Assembly: GCA_963608705.1 (NCBI GenBank)
Contig: CAVDHB010000078.1
Coordinates: 1-64,000, forward strand
DNA: 64,000 nt
Direction of reading: 5' to 3'
Source: CAVDHB01 sp963608705
GTDB lineage: Bacteria; Bacteroidota; Bacteroidia; Bacteroidales; Bacteroidaceae
Below the pieces are notes generated by a model. The model had not been told where the DNA came from and searched no databases. It worked only from the letters and a program-made list of their open reading frames with translations. Positions within the stretch are counted from its first letter, which is position 1. Each line of letters begins with the position of its first letter. The translations under genes were made by a program, and so were the position numbers. Of this stretch, positions 42,887-52,882 are shown in pieces.

Positions 42887-43996
42887 TTATTTCCCCATCC
42901 TGTAAATTTCAGTTCCAGCCAATAGAAAAGCACCTGGGCCGTATACCTCTGTCATATCCTTAGTCACTTTTTTAGGGTCTGCGCCAATAGGCTGCACATA
43001 GCCTAATTTTCCGTCTTTCCCCACCGCCTTCAACAAAGCAGACCAACCTTTCAGTACAACCGGCAAGTATTTCTCACGAGGCAAGATACCTTCATTCACT
43101 CCGTAGGCCAACGCATAAACAATGAAGCCCGTAGCACTGGTCTCAGGCGAAGGATACGATGCCGGATCCAATAAGCTGGCTCTCCAGTAACCGTCCTTGC
43201 CTTGCAGAGAAGCAATGCGTTCACACATCTCTTTATACAATTGAAGATAAAAAGCACGGTCCTTAAAATTCGCAGGACGATTCCGCCACATCTCCGTCAA
43301 TCCTCCGAGCACCCAGCCATTACCTCTTCCCCAAAACACTTTTGCTCCATTCGCCTCTTTCTGATTCAGATAACGACGGTCTCTAAAGAAAAGATGCTCT
43401 CTTTTGTCGTATAGATTCTGATAAGTCAACTGAAACTCACGATTCATGAAATCATAAAATCGCTTATCGCCCGTCTCCTTATACAGACGAAGATACACAC
43501 AAGGAGCCATGAAAAGTGCGTCACACCATGTCCAATGACTAAGCGTAGTAGTGTCCTTGTAGTCCAACTCGAAAGATCCCTTGGGCGGATTGGCCAGTAC
43601 TTGTTCAGCCCTGAGTTTGACCGGGGCAATCATTTCAGGATTCTTGTACTTGTCATAAAGCGAAAGCCAGGTTTGCCCGATGCAAATATCATCGGCGTGA
43701 TAAAAACGCTTAGCCACCCTCCAATGATTTTCTTCTCCTATATTCAGAAGCCATTGATAGTAAGAAGTGTTTCGGTCGGTTTGCTCCGCTATCTCGGCCC
43801 AACGAGTGAGTCCCAAATAAAAAGTGGCATTCACCCAGTTCAAAGCACCGTATTTTCGAGTGTCCAGATTCTTAATCTGCCAATCAGCCACCGCTTTCAT
43901 TTCCTTCTTTGTCTGAGATTTTGCAGGTATGCGCTGAGCATACACTTGCGTACCCAGTATACACGTCAAGAGGAATAAAGTAATCAATTTTCTCAT
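42887..43996 (-). CDS. GH105 unsaturated glycuronyl hydrolase (GH88/105 family)
   Basis: A 369-aa exported enzyme (signal peptide to residue 20, QVYAQ) with the alpha/alpha-barrel of GH88/GH105. Characteristic segments are NWVNATFYLGL, YHADDICIGQTW (100-110), SHWTWCDALFMAP with the probable catalytic aspartate at 159, and VFWGRGNGWVLGGL. GH105 members remove the unsaturated uronic acid left by pectin or other uronide lyases, usually from rhamnogalacturonan. It follows the GH2 gene after 13 bp. Confidence 0.9.
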   Translation of the reverse strand: MRKLITLFLLTCILGTQVYAQRIPAKSQTKKEMKAVADWQIKNLDTRKYGALNWVNATFYLGLTRWAEIAEQTDRNTSYYQWLLNIGEENHWRVAKRFYHADDICIGQTWLSLYDKYKNPEMIAPVKLRAEQVLANPPKGSFELDYKDTTTLSHWTWCDALFMAPCVYLRLYKETGDKRFYDFMNREFQLTYQNLYDKREHLFFRDRRYLNQKEANGAKVFWGRGNGWVLGGLTEMWRNRPANFKDRAFYLQLYKEMCERIASLQGKDGYWRASLLDPASYPSPETSATGFIVYALAYGVNEGILPREKYLPVVLKGWSALLKAVGKDGKLGYVQPIGADPKKVTKDMTEVYGPGAFLLAGTEIYRMGK

Positions 43997-44009
43997 AATA
44001 GAATGTATT

Positions 44010-46121
44010 TCAAAAGCTTGCGTGTTCTTCTTCCTGAGAATAGGTATCCGCCTCCCTTTTCTTCTCTCCCGTGTAATTCCACTTCACACTGTCAGTATAT
44101 TTCTTTCCCTTATATACCACCTCCGTGGTCAGCGTATTCTGTCCTTCTGCCAACTCCACAGGTGTGAAGAGATAGTGTACTTTCGTATACCCCCTCTTCC
44201 AGTCTTTCAATTCTTGACCGTTTAAGTACAGCTTTGGCACACCGATGTTGGAATAAACCGCCACGGTAGTCCGCTTCTTTTCCCGGTCCGTATTGCGACG
44301 CTGGGTGATGTATAATACCGGACTTTCACTCCAATTAGCCTTATACCAGAAATAGGAATCCTTCTTTATCTTCCTGTCAAAAGTCATCATCCCTTTCATG
44401 TTGCGGGCTGGCACCCCACCCCGGTAAGACTGAGGTACGGCAAAGTCAAACATATTCCACAAATAGGACGCCACAATATAAGGGTGTTTCGCTATGACAC
44501 TCCATTGGTATTCATGCGTCTTTGTCTGAAATGTTTCCGGATAGAACGGTTTAGTCCAGTTCAAGGAGTTACCCAGATACTCCGTCTGATGTTTCAAGTT
44601 GGAGTCTGCGCCATATTCCGTCAGCATCAGTATATTGTCTGGATAGTCTTTTTCCAGTCCTTCCACCCAAGGTTCCATGTCCTGCAATTTCTTCTCATAC
44701 CATCCAAAATAGCGGTTCATGCCCTGAATGTCAGCGTTCAAATTGACAGGATGCTGCATCACACCATATCCATTGACAGAAGCCGTATAGCGGTAAGGAT
44801 CTTCCTGCTTGGCCAGTTCGTGCAGCGAACGGGTCAATGCGGCGGTATAAGCATGAGGACGATACACTTCATTGTGCAAGCCCCATACATAGATGGAAGG
44901 ATGATTATAGTTCTGACGTATCAACTCACGTAATTGCTGATGGGCGTTGTCCCATTCCTGCCCACTGACTTGATTCACAAAAGGTATTTCCGCCCACACG
45001 ATGAGTCCCAAGGAATCACATTTTGAATAAAAATATTCCGCCTGTTGATAGTGGGCGAGACGTATGGTCGTGGCTCCGATATCCATAATGTAAGATAAAT
45101 CCTCGTCATGGTCTTTATAGGACAAGGCACTGCCTTTACCCCAGCGGTCTTGATGACGGGTCACTCCATACATCGGATATTTCTTCCCGTTCAAGTAAAA
45201 GCCCTTTCCAACCACGACTTCAAAACGCCGTATCCCCAACGGCTGCACTACTCGGTCCACCTCTTTACCGTCTTTCCACAAACAAGATTTCACTTTATAC
45301 AAATACGGATCTTTTCTCCCCTGCCAAAGGTGAGGATTACGCAAGGTAAAGTCAGTCACCTGGTCTTGTATCCCCTGGGACGTTAACCGAATCTCTTTTG
45401 AGACGGAAGCTACTTGCTTCCCCTGCGCATCATAGATGGTATTGACCAATGTCAGAGGCACAGGATTTCCTGTATGATTATCCAGCTTCACCCTCACCTT
45501 TATATCCGCTTTCTTACTTGATACATTAGACTGGGAGATATACACCCCGGAAGAACCTGTATCAGACATTGTGATACTGCAAGGTTCCGTACTCACTAGC
45601 CATACCGGACGATATATGCCTCCGTACACACCAAACAGCACATGATTCACAGGGATGACATCCTTCCGGGCTGTATTGTCCGCTTTCACTACTATCAAAT
45701 TATCCGCTCCATAGTTCAACCCGTCGGTCAATTCCACGGTAAATGCGGAATATGCTCCTTTATGAGTGCCGACTAATTGTCCATTCAGATATACCTCTGC
45801 ACAACTGCCTACTCCTTCAAATTTCAGAAACACCCGCTTACCTTTCAATCCAGCCGGACACTGGAAAGACTTTCGATAATAGGCCGGTCCCTGATAGAAA
45901 TGATCATACCGCACCTGCATATCCTGCGCATTCCATGTATGAGGAATGGACACCGTTTCCCATTTAGCATTCCATATTCCTTCTGCCCGAAGCAGATTGT
46001 CTGTGGGAAAAGGTCCTTTCTTAAACTCCCATCCTTGATTGAATGATTGCACCTCTCTCGCCACGGCGGGAAGAGAGAGCGTGAATAATAAGGTATAAAA
46101 CAGCTTTTTTATCATTTTCAT
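44010..46121 (-). CDS. GH2 beta-galactosidase family enzyme
   Basis: A 703-aa exported GH2 enzyme with signal peptide (residues 1-21). The sugar-binding domain includes VSIPHTWNAQD and VYLNGQLVGTHKGAYSAF; the barrel has acid/base E418 in GLHNEVY and nucleophile E502 in MLTEYGAD. It is short compared with LacZ and matches the compact Bacteroides GH2 enzymes of PULs, which include beta-galactosidases and beta-glucuronidases; galactosidase is likely but not certain. A TAAATTTG box (46157-46164, minus) suggests a second promoter within the locus. Confidence 0.88.
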   Translation of the reverse strand: MKMIKKLFYTLLFTLSLPAVAREVQSFNQGWEFKKGPFPTDNLLRAEGIWNAKWETVSIPHTWNAQDMQVRYDHFYQGPAYYRKSFQCPAGLKGKRVFLKFEGVGSCAEVYLNGQLVGTHKGAYSAFTVELTDGLNYGADNLIVVKADNTARKDVIPVNHVLFGVYGGIYRPVWLVSTEPCSITMSDTGSSGVYISQSNVSSKKADIKVRVKLDNHTGNPVPLTLVNTIYDAQGKQVASVSKEIRLTSQGIQDQVTDFTLRNPHLWQGRKDPYLYKVKSCLWKDGKEVDRVVQPLGIRRFEVVVGKGFYLNGKKYPMYGVTRHQDRWGKGSALSYKDHDEDLSYIMDIGATTIRLAHYQQAEYFYSKCDSLGLIVWAEIPFVNQVSGQEWDNAHQQLRELIRQNYNHPSIYVWGLHNEVYRPHAYTAALTRSLHELAKQEDPYRYTASVNGYGVMQHPVNLNADIQGMNRYFGWYEKKLQDMEPWVEGLEKDYPDNILMLTEYGADSNLKHQTEYLGNSLNWTKPFYPETFQTKTHEYQWSVIAKHPYIVASYLWNMFDFAVPQSYRGGVPARNMKGMMTFDRKIKKDSYFWYKANWSESPVLYITQRRNTDREKKRTTVAVYSNIGVPKLYLNGQELKDWKRGYTKVHYLFTPVELAEGQNTLTTEVVYKGKKYTDSVKWNYTGEKKREADTYSQEEEHASF

Positions 46122-46156
46122 TACTAATTTAGGACATCATGAATTACAGGCAAGTG

Positions 46157-46164
46157 CAAATTTA
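46157..46164 (-). promoter_or_regulatory. -7 box for GH2-GH105
   Basis: Minus-strand TAAATTTG in the 119-bp gap between GH29 and GH2, about 36 bp upstream of the GH2 ATG. It would allow GH2-GH105 expression apart from SusCD. Confidence 0.45.
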
Positions 46165-46240
46165 CGAAATCTGCTCATAAAAACACTCTTTGAATGTGTT
46201 GAACTTGCGCATCTTGTCAGAGAAGCCATACTCACCTTCT

Positions 46241-47686
46241 TTAAGTCAACGCATCACGGTATTGTCTCTTTTGATTTCCCTTATCCACTTGTAGACGTAT
46301 GACAAACGGTTCGTCTGGTATTGGCCGAGGCATCGTGATATGATAGCTATGGCTTGCTGTTTCTATAACCTTCACCTCGGATGCCCCGCCCACTAAAGAA
46401 GCGGTAGAAATTCTCATTCCCTTGGGAAGTTGCACTTCGAGAAAACCAGTGTAAGGTTTGTTGAACACAACCATATATACGGTACTGCCTTTGGCGGTAT
46501 AATATCCCCAATCCTGTTTCTTCAATCCAGCATAATCACATCCGTACACACACTGACCGTTCTTCCTCATCCAGGTGCCAATGACCTTGGCCATTTGTAA
46601 TTCTTCCGGACGAAAGTTTCCTCTTGCATCCGGGCCAAAGTTCACCACCATATTTCCACCCATTGACACCGCATGAACAATACGGTCAAGTACTTCTATG
46701 GGAGTCTTCACATAACTGAGAGACCAGTCCTTATGATATCCCCATTGATTTTCAGGAATAGTCATACAGGCTTCCCAGTCATACTTTGTAACTTTCAAGT
46801 CTGTATAAGGATCCGGCAAGCGGCGTTCATAGCCAGATTCATAATCGCCCATCAAATGCCCATTACTGTCAAAGTGCCGCTTTCCATTTTCATCCGCACG
46901 CAGACGGCTGTTGACTGTTACTCCCGGTATCAGTTGTTTCAACATCTTTTCCAAGTCTGCCGTCCAACAACCATTTTTTTTCACACTGTTATCCCACGTA
47001 CCGTCAAACCAGAAATCTTTCACGGTAGGATAACGAGTGGCTAATTCCCGCAATTGATTCTCTGTAAACCTCTTAAATCGTTCAAAAGCCACACTGTCTT
47101 CTTTCGACTTTATATCATATCTCCAGTCTGGATTACTCCAGTCCATTATAGAGAAATAGAAGTCCACATCAATACCCTCCGCCTGAAACGCCTTGACAAT
47201 TTCTCCCAGAATATCCTTTTTATAAGGAGTATGAGCCACCGTATATTTGGAATACTTACTGGGCCACAAGCAGAAGCCTTCATGGTGTTTGGTAGTAATT
47301 TTAATATACTTCACTCCCATATTCTTCGCTATTTTAGCCCATTTCTCCGCATCAAAATCCATAGGATTCCACTGCGTCATCAGTTTCATCCAGTCTTTAC
47401 TAGACACATTTGCCCACGACTTCAGCCACTCAGCCGCTCCGGGATAAACCTTTCCCTTCCACTCTCCTCCAGGAATAGCATACAGCCCCCAGTGGATAAA
47501 CAGTCCCAAGCGATTATCCCGGAATTTTCTCATAGCCGCATCCTCACGTTTTCCCACATAAGTAGCTCCACAAGAAAGAGATAATTGTTTTTGGGTAGAT
47601 GGGACAGACGACTGCTGTCCCCATACCCCCAAAGAAAAGCTGCTGATAATTCCTGTCAGCAGATAAGATAACATATTATGATTCAT
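46241..47686 (-). CDS. GH29 alpha-L-fucosidase
   Basis: A 481-aa exported fucosidase (signal peptide to about residue 23). GH29 hallmarks are LGLFIHWGLYAIPGGEW, KYIKITTKHHEGFCLW with the histidine pair at 134-135, and nucleophile D228 in DFWFDGTWDNS. A C-terminal beta-sandwich follows. It would remove terminal alpha-L-fucose in the periplasm. Its ATG overlaps the susD stop by one base (TGATG), indicating translational coupling with SusCD. Confidence 0.92.
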   Translation of the reverse strand: MNHNMLSYLLTGIISSFSLGVWGQQSSVPSTQKQLSLSCGATYVGKREDAAMRKFRDNRLGLFIHWGLYAIPGGEWKGKVYPGAAEWLKSWANVSSKDWMKLMTQWNPMDFDAEKWAKIAKNMGVKYIKITTKHHEGFCLWPSKYSKYTVAHTPYKKDILGEIVKAFQAEGIDVDFYFSIMDWSNPDWRYDIKSKEDSVAFERFKRFTENQLRELATRYPTVKDFWFDGTWDNSVKKNGCWTADLEKMLKQLIPGVTVNSRLRADENGKRHFDSNGHLMGDYESGYERRLPDPYTDLKVTKYDWEACMTIPENQWGYHKDWSLSYVKTPIEVLDRIVHAVSMGGNMVVNFGPDARGNFRPEELQMAKVIGTWMRKNGQCVYGCDYAGLKKQDWGYYTAKGSTVYMVVFNKPYTGFLEVQLPKGMRISTASLVGGASEVKVIETASHSYHITMPRPIPDEPFVIRLQVDKGNQKRQYRDALT

Positions 47687-49296
47687 CAGTTATAACCATT
47701 ATTTTGAGGAAAATCAGCCCCCGTATTCGAGTCTATAATATATTGAGGAATAGGCCACAAAGTGTGGTGTTCATCCATATCTTTGCTAAACGGGTTGTAT
47801 TTCTTGACACGTTCCACCAATTTGCCGGTTCTGACAAGCGTGAAACGGCGCAGTTCTTCTCCGACCAGCTCACGAATACGCTCGTCCAAAAGAAAGTCCA
47901 TCGTAGCTTGCGCTGCTGTGATTTCCGAAGCATGTGCCCTGCGACGAACGATATTAATCGCATCAGCAGCGTCTTGTGTCTTTCCCTGACGAATACAAGC
48001 CTCAGCCTTGAGCAAATACGTCTCTGCCAAACGGAACTTCACACGGTCTTTATTATTTCCCGTATAGTCATTGTCCCCACCCTTATCCACTGCACCATAG
48101 AAGAATTTCGTAGGCACTGGATATAAATAACCTTTACTCCATTCTACATCTGTAATTTGAGCCTTCTGACCATACAAGTCTGAAGAAGGATCATTATAAT
48201 ACCAGTTTCGCTTAATATTGTATTCAGAATTACGGATGTCAGACTTGTCATAGAAGTCTTTCCCTTCAATCCACCATTTCAAAGGAGATATTTGTCCTAA
48301 GCCACGTCCTCCCAAGGAGTCAGAAGAGGCCAAAATAAACCCTTTCACATTATAATAAGCCGGCACCCAAGCTCTTTTCGTCCAATCTTCCCAAGATCCT
48401 CCACCACCAGTCGTATTATATTCCAATTGCATCACCCAGATAGATTCCTGATTGCCGGACGTTCTATTCTGGTTATTCTCCAAAAACATATCAGAGAACA
48501 CATCTCCCTTTTCATCTTTATGTACACCGAAACGGTTAGTCATCAGATGGAAATAGCCCGAATTTATCACATTGTCCGCCGCCTTTTCCGCCTCAGCATA
48601 GTTTCCCGCCATCAAGTAGACTTCACTCAACAAATGAAGAGCAGCCCATTTTGTAAGTTGCCCTGGGAGAACCTTGTCGGGATCTTCCGGCAGATTCTGA
48701 GAGGCAAAGGTCAGATCATCTATCATGTGTTTCAGCACCTCCGCTTTGGGGGTACGAGTGAAATCCGTGCGGTATTTATCCTCGATTTTCTCCACATACG
48801 GTACGTCTCCATACAAATAGACTAAATAGCGGTAAGCATAAGCCCGAAAGAAACGGGCGATAGCTTGATAATAAACCTTGTCCGTAGACGCATCCCAGTT
48901 CGTATTTATATCTGTATATTTCAGCATCTCATTAGCTGAAGCGATAAGACCGTATCCCCAATTCCAATAGGATACCACAAAGGTGGTGGAAGGGGTATAG
49001 GACAAGTTCTGAAACGGATCCAACGAACCGTCCATATGACCTTGCTGTACCAAATCTGTCGCCACTTGGAAAGCTTCGTAAGGACAAGCCTGACCTTGGG
49101 AAGTGGTACTACCACCCCAGGTATTAAATTCTGAGCGCGCCCAACCATAAAGCCCGTTGGCAGCTAATTCGAATCCATAGGAACTGGAGTAAGAGTCCGT
49201 ACCTAATGTATTTTTCATTTCTTCATCCAGAAAGCCAGAACAGCTGGAGAAGCTAATGGTCAAAACAGTGGAGAGTAAGAATATTATTTTTCTCAT
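47686..49296 (-). CDS. SusD/RagB-family surface glycan-binding lipoprotein
   Basis: A 536-aa lipoprotein: the signal ends at the lipobox SFSSC (C19), followed by SGFLDEE. Helical TPR-like SusD features include an ARFFRAYAYRYLVYLYGDVPYV segment, KAEACIRQGKTQDAADAINIVRRRA and the C-terminal ERIRELVGEELRRFTLVRTGKL. It caps its SusC partner on the cell surface and delivers oligosaccharide. It follows susC by 25 bp. Confidence 0.95.
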   Translation of the reverse strand: MRKIIFLLSTVLTISFSSCSGFLDEEMKNTLGTDSYSSSYGFELAANGLYGWARSEFNTWGGSTTSQGQACPYEAFQVATDLVQQGHMDGSLDPFQNLSYTPSTTFVVSYWNWGYGLIASANEMLKYTDINTNWDASTDKVYYQAIARFFRAYAYRYLVYLYGDVPYVEKIEDKYRTDFTRTPKAEVLKHMIDDLTFASQNLPEDPDKVLPGQLTKWAALHLLSEVYLMAGNYAEAEKAADNVINSGYFHLMTNRFGVHKDEKGDVFSDMFLENNQNRTSGNQESIWVMQLEYNTTGGGGSWEDWTKRAWVPAYYNVKGFILASSDSLGGRGLGQISPLKWWIEGKDFYDKSDIRNSEYNIKRNWYYNDPSSDLYGQKAQITDVEWSKGYLYPVPTKFFYGAVDKGGDNDYTGNNKDRVKFRLAETYLLKAEACIRQGKTQDAADAINIVRRRAHASEITAAQATMDFLLDERIRELVGEELRRFTLVRTGKLVERVKKYNPFSKDMDEHHTLWPIPQYIIDSNTGADFPQNNGYN

Positions 49297-49321
49297 AATG
49301 ATGTATGTCTTGATTTAATAA

Positions 49322-52300
49322 TCAGAATGTAATGTTAAGACCGAACATATAAGTCCGCGCCGTAGGATATCCGATGACAACGCCTTTTTCGTCATCATTT
49401 GTTTTCACATTGTCAAAATTCAACGCATTTTTGATGTTGCTGAAAGTGTACAGATTATTCACACTCACATCCATTCGCACAGCGGTCAAACCAAGTGTGT
49501 GAATCCACTTCCGGGGCAAATTGTATCCCAAGGTGATGTTCTTTATCTGTACATAACTCATCTTCTTATAGAAAGAGTGTTTATTGAAAGGCACATACGT
49601 CGGGGAAGTCATCTTGTTGGTAGGATTATCAGGTGTCCAATAATCCATTCCGCTCAAATAGTTGAAGTCACGCATCCAACGATCGAAATTTTGTTCGTGC
49701 ATCTGTTTGTATTCTCCAAACAAACCATTCAAGAAGAATGAGAAATAAAAATCTTTGTAGGTAAACTGATTGGTCATAGACATCAGAAAACTTGGCAGTC
49801 TGGATCCTATCACAGTTTTATCATCTGCATTGATTACGCCGTCATGATTTACATCCTCCAACCGTGCAGATCCCGGTTTGGCACCAGCTTGTATTTCTTT
49901 GCCGTCTTCATTCAAGTATTTCTGCTGAGTAGCATCCCATAGCGGGTCATCCTGCTGCCAAACGCCCACTACCTTATAATCATAATAAACCCTTGTCGGT
50001 TTTCCGATAAACCATTTATTCGTTATATCGTCTTTTCCATCTCCTTTCAGTTCTATGATTTTATCCCTGTTAAGCGTAAAGTTCACCGTAGTGTTCCACT
50101 GAAAATCCTTCGTTTGGATGTTCACAGAGTTTACCACAATCTCCACACCTGTATTCCTTGTCTGTCCCACATTGTCCATGATACTTTTATATCCGTTCAT
50201 ATAGGGTACAGTACGGCTCATGAGCAAGTCTTTCGTATTGGAGACATAGAAATCCACACTTCCCGACAAACGTCCGCCCCAAAGGCTCCAGTCAACTCCG
50301 GCATTGAGTTTATAGGTCGTTTCCCATTTCAGATTGGGATTACCCACACCGTTAGTCAATAAATAAAGGCCGTTAACAGGTTCTCCTCCATCTCCAAATA
50401 CGTATTGGGTCAACCCCAGACGGTCCAATGTCTGATAAGCGTTGATGGCTTGGTTCCCGTTGGCTCCATAAGACACACGTAATTTGAGCATATCTATCCA
50501 AGAACGACTTTCGGTCATGAAATCTTCCTCTGCCATATTCCAAGCCACGGCAGCAGAAGGGAAGAACGCATACTTATTATTCTTTCCAAAAGCTGAATAA
50601 CCATCCGTACGTCCCGTCAAAGTCAGCAAATACTTACCTGCATAAGAATAATTCAAACGCAACATATATGATACTAATGCCGTATTCACCAAAGAGGAAG
50701 ACAATTCTTTATTCTTCTCTCCACTTTCCATATTGTGGTATTCATCCGCATCACTTACAAAACTCTCTGCTGATTGACTGGATGACTCATTGGATGTCTG
50801 TTGCAAACTGAAAAGTCCCGTGGCATCTAACTTGTGCTTCTTAAATGTTTTATTCCAACGAATGACGTTTTCCCAGGTATAATCCCAATAATGACTGTTG
50901 CTAATAGAAGCCGATCCATTGACCGCTTTACCAGACAATGTATTTCTCCCATAGTAAGTTCCCGTGAAATTCGCACGATAGTTGTAGCCAAAATTCGTTC
51001 GATAGCTAAAACCTAACGGCAACGTTATTTCAGCGAAAGAAGATATGAACACATTCCGATTAGTCTTGTCCCTCGTAGCCGCCACGTCTGCCATCGGATT
51101 ACCAAACAATGTATTTCGGCTCATGGGTTTATAGACTAAATTCCCATCCTTATCCTTGTAAGTACCATAAGGACTCATCTTGATACCGGCTTCTAATGAA
51201 GGAAGAATACCGCCAAACTCTTTCTGGATAGCTTGGATGTTGAAACCAATCTTCAACCAGTCTTTCAGATTTTGAGTGACATTCAAACTTACATTGGTAC
51301 GTTTCATTCCAGTGTTTTCCACCACACCGTCCTGTCTTAGTCTTCCGATGGAACCCATGTAAGTCGTATTCTTAGATCCACCTGAGATGCTAACCATATG
51401 ACTTGTCACCAACGCCTTACGGAACAATATATCCTGCCAATCAATCTCTTTTCCTGCTTGATAATTCGCATACTCATCCGAACCAAGAACCGTCTCCGCT
51501 GTCAGCTGATCGTAAGGAGTATTATATAACATATGATTCAAATCCCGAAGATACTGAATATACTCAGGACCTTTCATCATGTTCAGCCGACGTTCAGGTT
51601 CCGCCATTCCCACTTGACCTTTATACGTGACAGAGACCCTTCCCTCTTTCCCTTGCTTGGTAGTGATAAGGATGACTCCATTGGCTCCTCGTGAACCGTA
51701 AATAGCCGCAGAGGAAGCATCTTTCAACACATTGATACTTTCTATAATATCGGGATTAATATCTCCCAAAGAGCCACTGTACGGAATACCATCCATGACA
51801 ACCAATGGAGAAGTACTCGCTGTCAATGAGTTATTTCCTCTCACACGCAATGTCTGATCCGCTCCCGGCTGAGCGTCTCCCATGGTGATATTCAAACCGG
51901 GAACTTGTCCGGCTATTTTATCTAATACATTGTTTGTGCTGACATTATTTAGTTTATCCCCTCCGATAGTGGAAACCACTCCTGTAAGATCAGACTTCTT
52001 CTGTGTTCCGTATCCTACCACTACGACTTCATTCAGCGATTTGGATTTCTCATTCATCTGAATAATGACCGAAGCTGTGTGATTGCGAACTACATGAGCA
52101 TCCTCATACCCTATGTATGATACTAATAACTCCGCATTCCCCGGCACATTTGAAAGATGAAACTCACCATTGATATTGGTGATAGCGTTTATTCTTGCAC
52201 CTTTAACCCGAATACTCGCTCCAATAACAGGATCTCCTGTTTTAGCGTCTATCACTTTTCCACTCAATTGGCTGTTTTCATTGCTTTTAACTGATTGAGC

Positions 52301-52375
52301 GGTTTGTGCTACGGTACAGACAAGAGGTAGATTGCCTAATAATACCGAGGTTAATAAGATTTGTTTTACATCCAT
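49322..52375 (-). CDS. SusC/RagA-family TonB-dependent transporter
   Basis: A 1017-aa outer-membrane importer. A signal peptide (residues about 1-25) is followed by a carboxypeptidase-regulatory-like domain (LSGKVIDAKTGDPVIGASI), the SusC signature near VVVGYGTQKKSDLTG, a plug domain (VRGNNSLTASTSPLVVMDGI, AAIYGSRGANGVILITTKQG) and a long barrel ending in an aromatic residue (LNITF). Energised by TonB-ExbBD, it takes up oligosaccharide handed over by SusD. The promoter at 52486-52493 has a C8/G8 tract at the -33 position. Confidence 0.96.
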   Translation of the reverse strand: MDVKQILLTSVLLGNLPLVCTVAQTAQSVKSNENSQLSGKVIDAKTGDPVIGASIRVKGARINAITNINGEFHLSNVPGNAELLVSYIGYEDAHVVRNHTASVIIQMNEKSKSLNEVVVVGYGTQKKSDLTGVVSTIGGDKLNNVSTNNVLDKIAGQVPGLNITMGDAQPGADQTLRVRGNNSLTASTSPLVVMDGIPYSGSLGDINPDIIESINVLKDASSAAIYGSRGANGVILITTKQGKEGRVSVTYKGQVGMAEPERRLNMMKGPEYIQYLRDLNHMLYNTPYDQLTAETVLGSDEYANYQAGKEIDWQDILFRKALVTSHMVSISGGSKNTTYMGSIGRLRQDGVVENTGMKRTNVSLNVTQNLKDWLKIGFNIQAIQKEFGGILPSLEAGIKMSPYGTYKDKDGNLVYKPMSRNTLFGNPMADVAATRDKTNRNVFISSFAEITLPLGFSYRTNFGYNYRANFTGTYYGRNTLSGKAVNGSASISNSHYWDYTWENVIRWNKTFKKHKLDATGLFSLQQTSNESSSQSAESFVSDADEYHNMESGEKNKELSSSLVNTALVSYMLRLNYSYAGKYLLTLTGRTDGYSAFGKNNKYAFFPSAAVAWNMAEEDFMTESRSWIDMLKLRVSYGANGNQAINAYQTLDRLGLTQYVFGDGGEPVNGLYLLTNGVGNPNLKWETTYKLNAGVDWSLWGGRLSGSVDFYVSNTKDLLMSRTVPYMNGYKSIMDNVGQTRNTGVEIVVNSVNIQTKDFQWNTTVNFTLNRDKIIELKGDGKDDITNKWFIGKPTRVYYDYKVVGVWQQDDPLWDATQQKYLNEDGKEIQAGAKPGSARLEDVNHDGVINADDKTVIGSRLPSFLMSMTNQFTYKDFYFSFFLNGLFGEYKQMHEQNFDRWMRDFNYLSGMDYWTPDNPTNKMTSPTYVPFNKHSFYKKMSYVQIKNITLGYNLPRKWIHTLGLTAVRMDVSVNNLYTFSNIKNALNFDNVKTNDDEKGVVIGYPTARTYMFGLNITF

Positions 52376-52485
52376 TGTGTATTTGTATTATTATTTCTCT
52401 TAAAATCTAAGCCTTTAATAAATTAACAGGATTCTTCATCCGGCATTAGCTGCCTAATTTTGAGTAGAACCTTGTCAGCTCTTTG

Positions 52486-52521
52486 CAAAGATAATAATAA
52501 GATGTATCTTTTACCCCCCCC
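52486..52521 (-). promoter_or_regulatory. susC promoter with G8 tract at -33
   Basis: Minus-strand TATCTTTG (52493-52486) lies about 110 bp upstream of the susC ATG. Exactly 20 bp further upstream, where the TTTG -33 box is expected, is a run of eight G (plus-strand C8, 52514-52521). It may be a regulator site or a slippage-prone tract. Confidence 0.6.
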
Positions 52522-52691
52522 GAAATACAAATTATGTTAATTCTTATCTGTATAAAGTTTGAAAGTATAATTTATCATTTTGCTTATGAAAGCAAACAGA
52601 AGCATTACATAATTCGTCCTAACCTATTAGCTTTACAAAAGAAAGCTCAACTGTTAAATAAGGGTGTAACTCAGGGAGTATCTTGATGTAT

Positions 52692-52709
52692 GGAGAAAGC
52701 TCCTTTTTT
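52692..52709 (+). terminator. Weak plus-strand hairpin with T-run
   Basis: GGAG-AAAG-CTCC followed by six T, in the 507-bp gap upstream of susC. It may end a short plus-strand RNA starting near 52570; no protein-coding frame of note precedes it. Confidence 0.3.
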
Positions 52710-52805
52710 ATTAATGAAATATGCAAAGACACACAGCTTCTGCGTCCGCACGCAAAAGTGGATACCCCATTAATGGTTGCAATACTGATTACATTATAGA
52801 AAGTA

Positions 52806-52835
52806 AGGTTGTCAGACCCTAAAGTCTAACAACCT
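52806..52835. terminator. Hairpin after the sulfatase-like gene
   Basis: AGGTTGTCAGAC pairs with GTCTAACAACCT (11 of 12) around CCTAAA, about 50 nt beyond the 3' end of the minus-strand gene at 52883. Likely terminator of the argS operon. Confidence 0.6.
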
Positions 52836-52882
52836 CAGAATATACTATATAATTAGTGCTGTAAAGCATACTCCTTAAAGCC

